Shown piece after piece: positions 43,840 through 44,129 of a stretch of 44,129 bases of DNA. A program made the translations under genes and the position numbers. Location of the stretch: NCBI GenBank assembly GCA_965644295.1, contig CBFFRP010000100.1:1-44129 (forward strand), given 5' to 3'. The DNA is from Paraphysomonas bandaiensis (lineage: Eukaryota; Chrysophyceae). Below the pieces are notes generated by a model. The model was not told the DNA's origin, did no database searches, and saw only the letters and a program-made list of their open reading frames with translations. Every line of letters starts with the position of its first letter. The first letter of the stretch is position 1.

Positions 43840-44129
43840 TATTAGAATATGGATCTTATTCTAGTATATTCAGTATGTCACTTCAAGACAATGTACGAGA
43901 ATACAGTGAAATATAGTGATGTACAAATGCTGTGATGATATTGAGAAACTGAAATAGTTTGATCGTTCAAGATATGTTCAGTAACGAGAGGTTCGCATAT
44001 GTAGGATATTATGCAGGGATTATAATGAGTTAGTGTTGGTTATCACAACTTCGTGTAAACGATATTAATAAATCTATCTAGTCTTACGACAAATTCTCTC
44101 TGTGATCTAGTGTAAAATGAGCGTTTCTC
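43840..44129 (+). repeat. 3' LTR, 290 of 294 bp
   Basis: Identical by eye to 33689-33978, including the TA start and the embedded gag ATG at 44117. The window ends 4 bp before the predicted terminal CA, so the right flank and target duplication are not visible. Confidence 0.92.

Larger units (their letters stand above)
33689..44129 (+). mobile_element. Ty1/copia LTR retrotransposon with two nested insertions, 3' end cut by window
   Basis: Two direct LTR copies (33689-33982 and 43840-44129) are separated by an offset of exactly 10,151 bp and appear identical. The order gag - protease - integrase - reverse transcriptase - RNase H, with integrase before RT, defines Ty1/copia. Without the inserts at 36201-40647 and 41531-42014 and one copy of each 3-bp target duplication, the element would be 5,508 bp with one open gag-pol frame of 1,586 codons. 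Identical LTRs mean a recent insertion, and the inserts are younger still. The window ends about 4 bp before the predicted right end. Confidence 0.95.

Overview
The window is nuclear DNA from a eukaryotic microbe. It has short GT-AG introns (31-86 nt), AT-rich intergenic DNA full of TACA/TATA microsatellite tracts, and genes for symplekin, ADF/cofilin, a TOG/HEAT-repeat microtubule protein and an MFSD4-type transporter. A DUF1415 protein (mostly a bacterial and algal/protist family) and a giant PhoD-like protein lean toward an alga or stramenopile-like protist. That placement is a weak inference; no rRNA or other phylogenetic marker is present.

Layout. 1-693: AT-rich repeat-bearing flank. 694-1806 (-): alpha/beta hydrolase lacking its nucleophile serine. 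2516-3071 (+): cofilin with an acidic tail. 3987-4679 (-): DUF1415 protein. 5142-5247: long near-perfect hairpin. 5959-10160 (-): symplekin in 5 exons. 10938-14680 (+): TOG/HEAT protein in 3 exons. 16302-16842 (+): small unknown protein in 3 exons. 17744-21598 (-): a 24-exon gene reconstructed here, encoding a putatively myristoylated protein with an EF-hand-like start and CBS-type segments. 22943-31420 (-): 2,792-aa PhoD-like/FN3-like giant in 3 exons. 32085-33389 (+): MFS transporter.

From 33689 to the right edge lies one young Ty1/copia retrotransposon. Its two LTRs are identical over all 290 visible bases, and the window stops about 4 bp before its predicted end. It carries two nested DNA elements. 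A 4,447-bp transposon (36201-40647) encodes a piggyBac-type (DDE_Tnp_1_7) transposase plus two further genes of unknown function. A 484-bp MITE-like element (41531-42014) has 25-bp perfect terminal repeats. Taking out each insert with one copy of its 3-bp target duplication leaves a single open gag-pol frame of 1,586 codons, so the insertions are what split the polyprotein.

The host genes look like unrelated housekeeping and signalling genes and do not form a pathway. Several divergent or 5' intergenic regions share a TACAGCAGTA / TACTGCTGTA word that may be a promoter element. The most unusual items are the piggyBac-type element with AAA rather than TTAA target duplications and its accessory genes, the giant degenerate PhoD-like protein, the intron-dense CBS gene among intron-poor neighbours, and the hairpin at 5142-5247.
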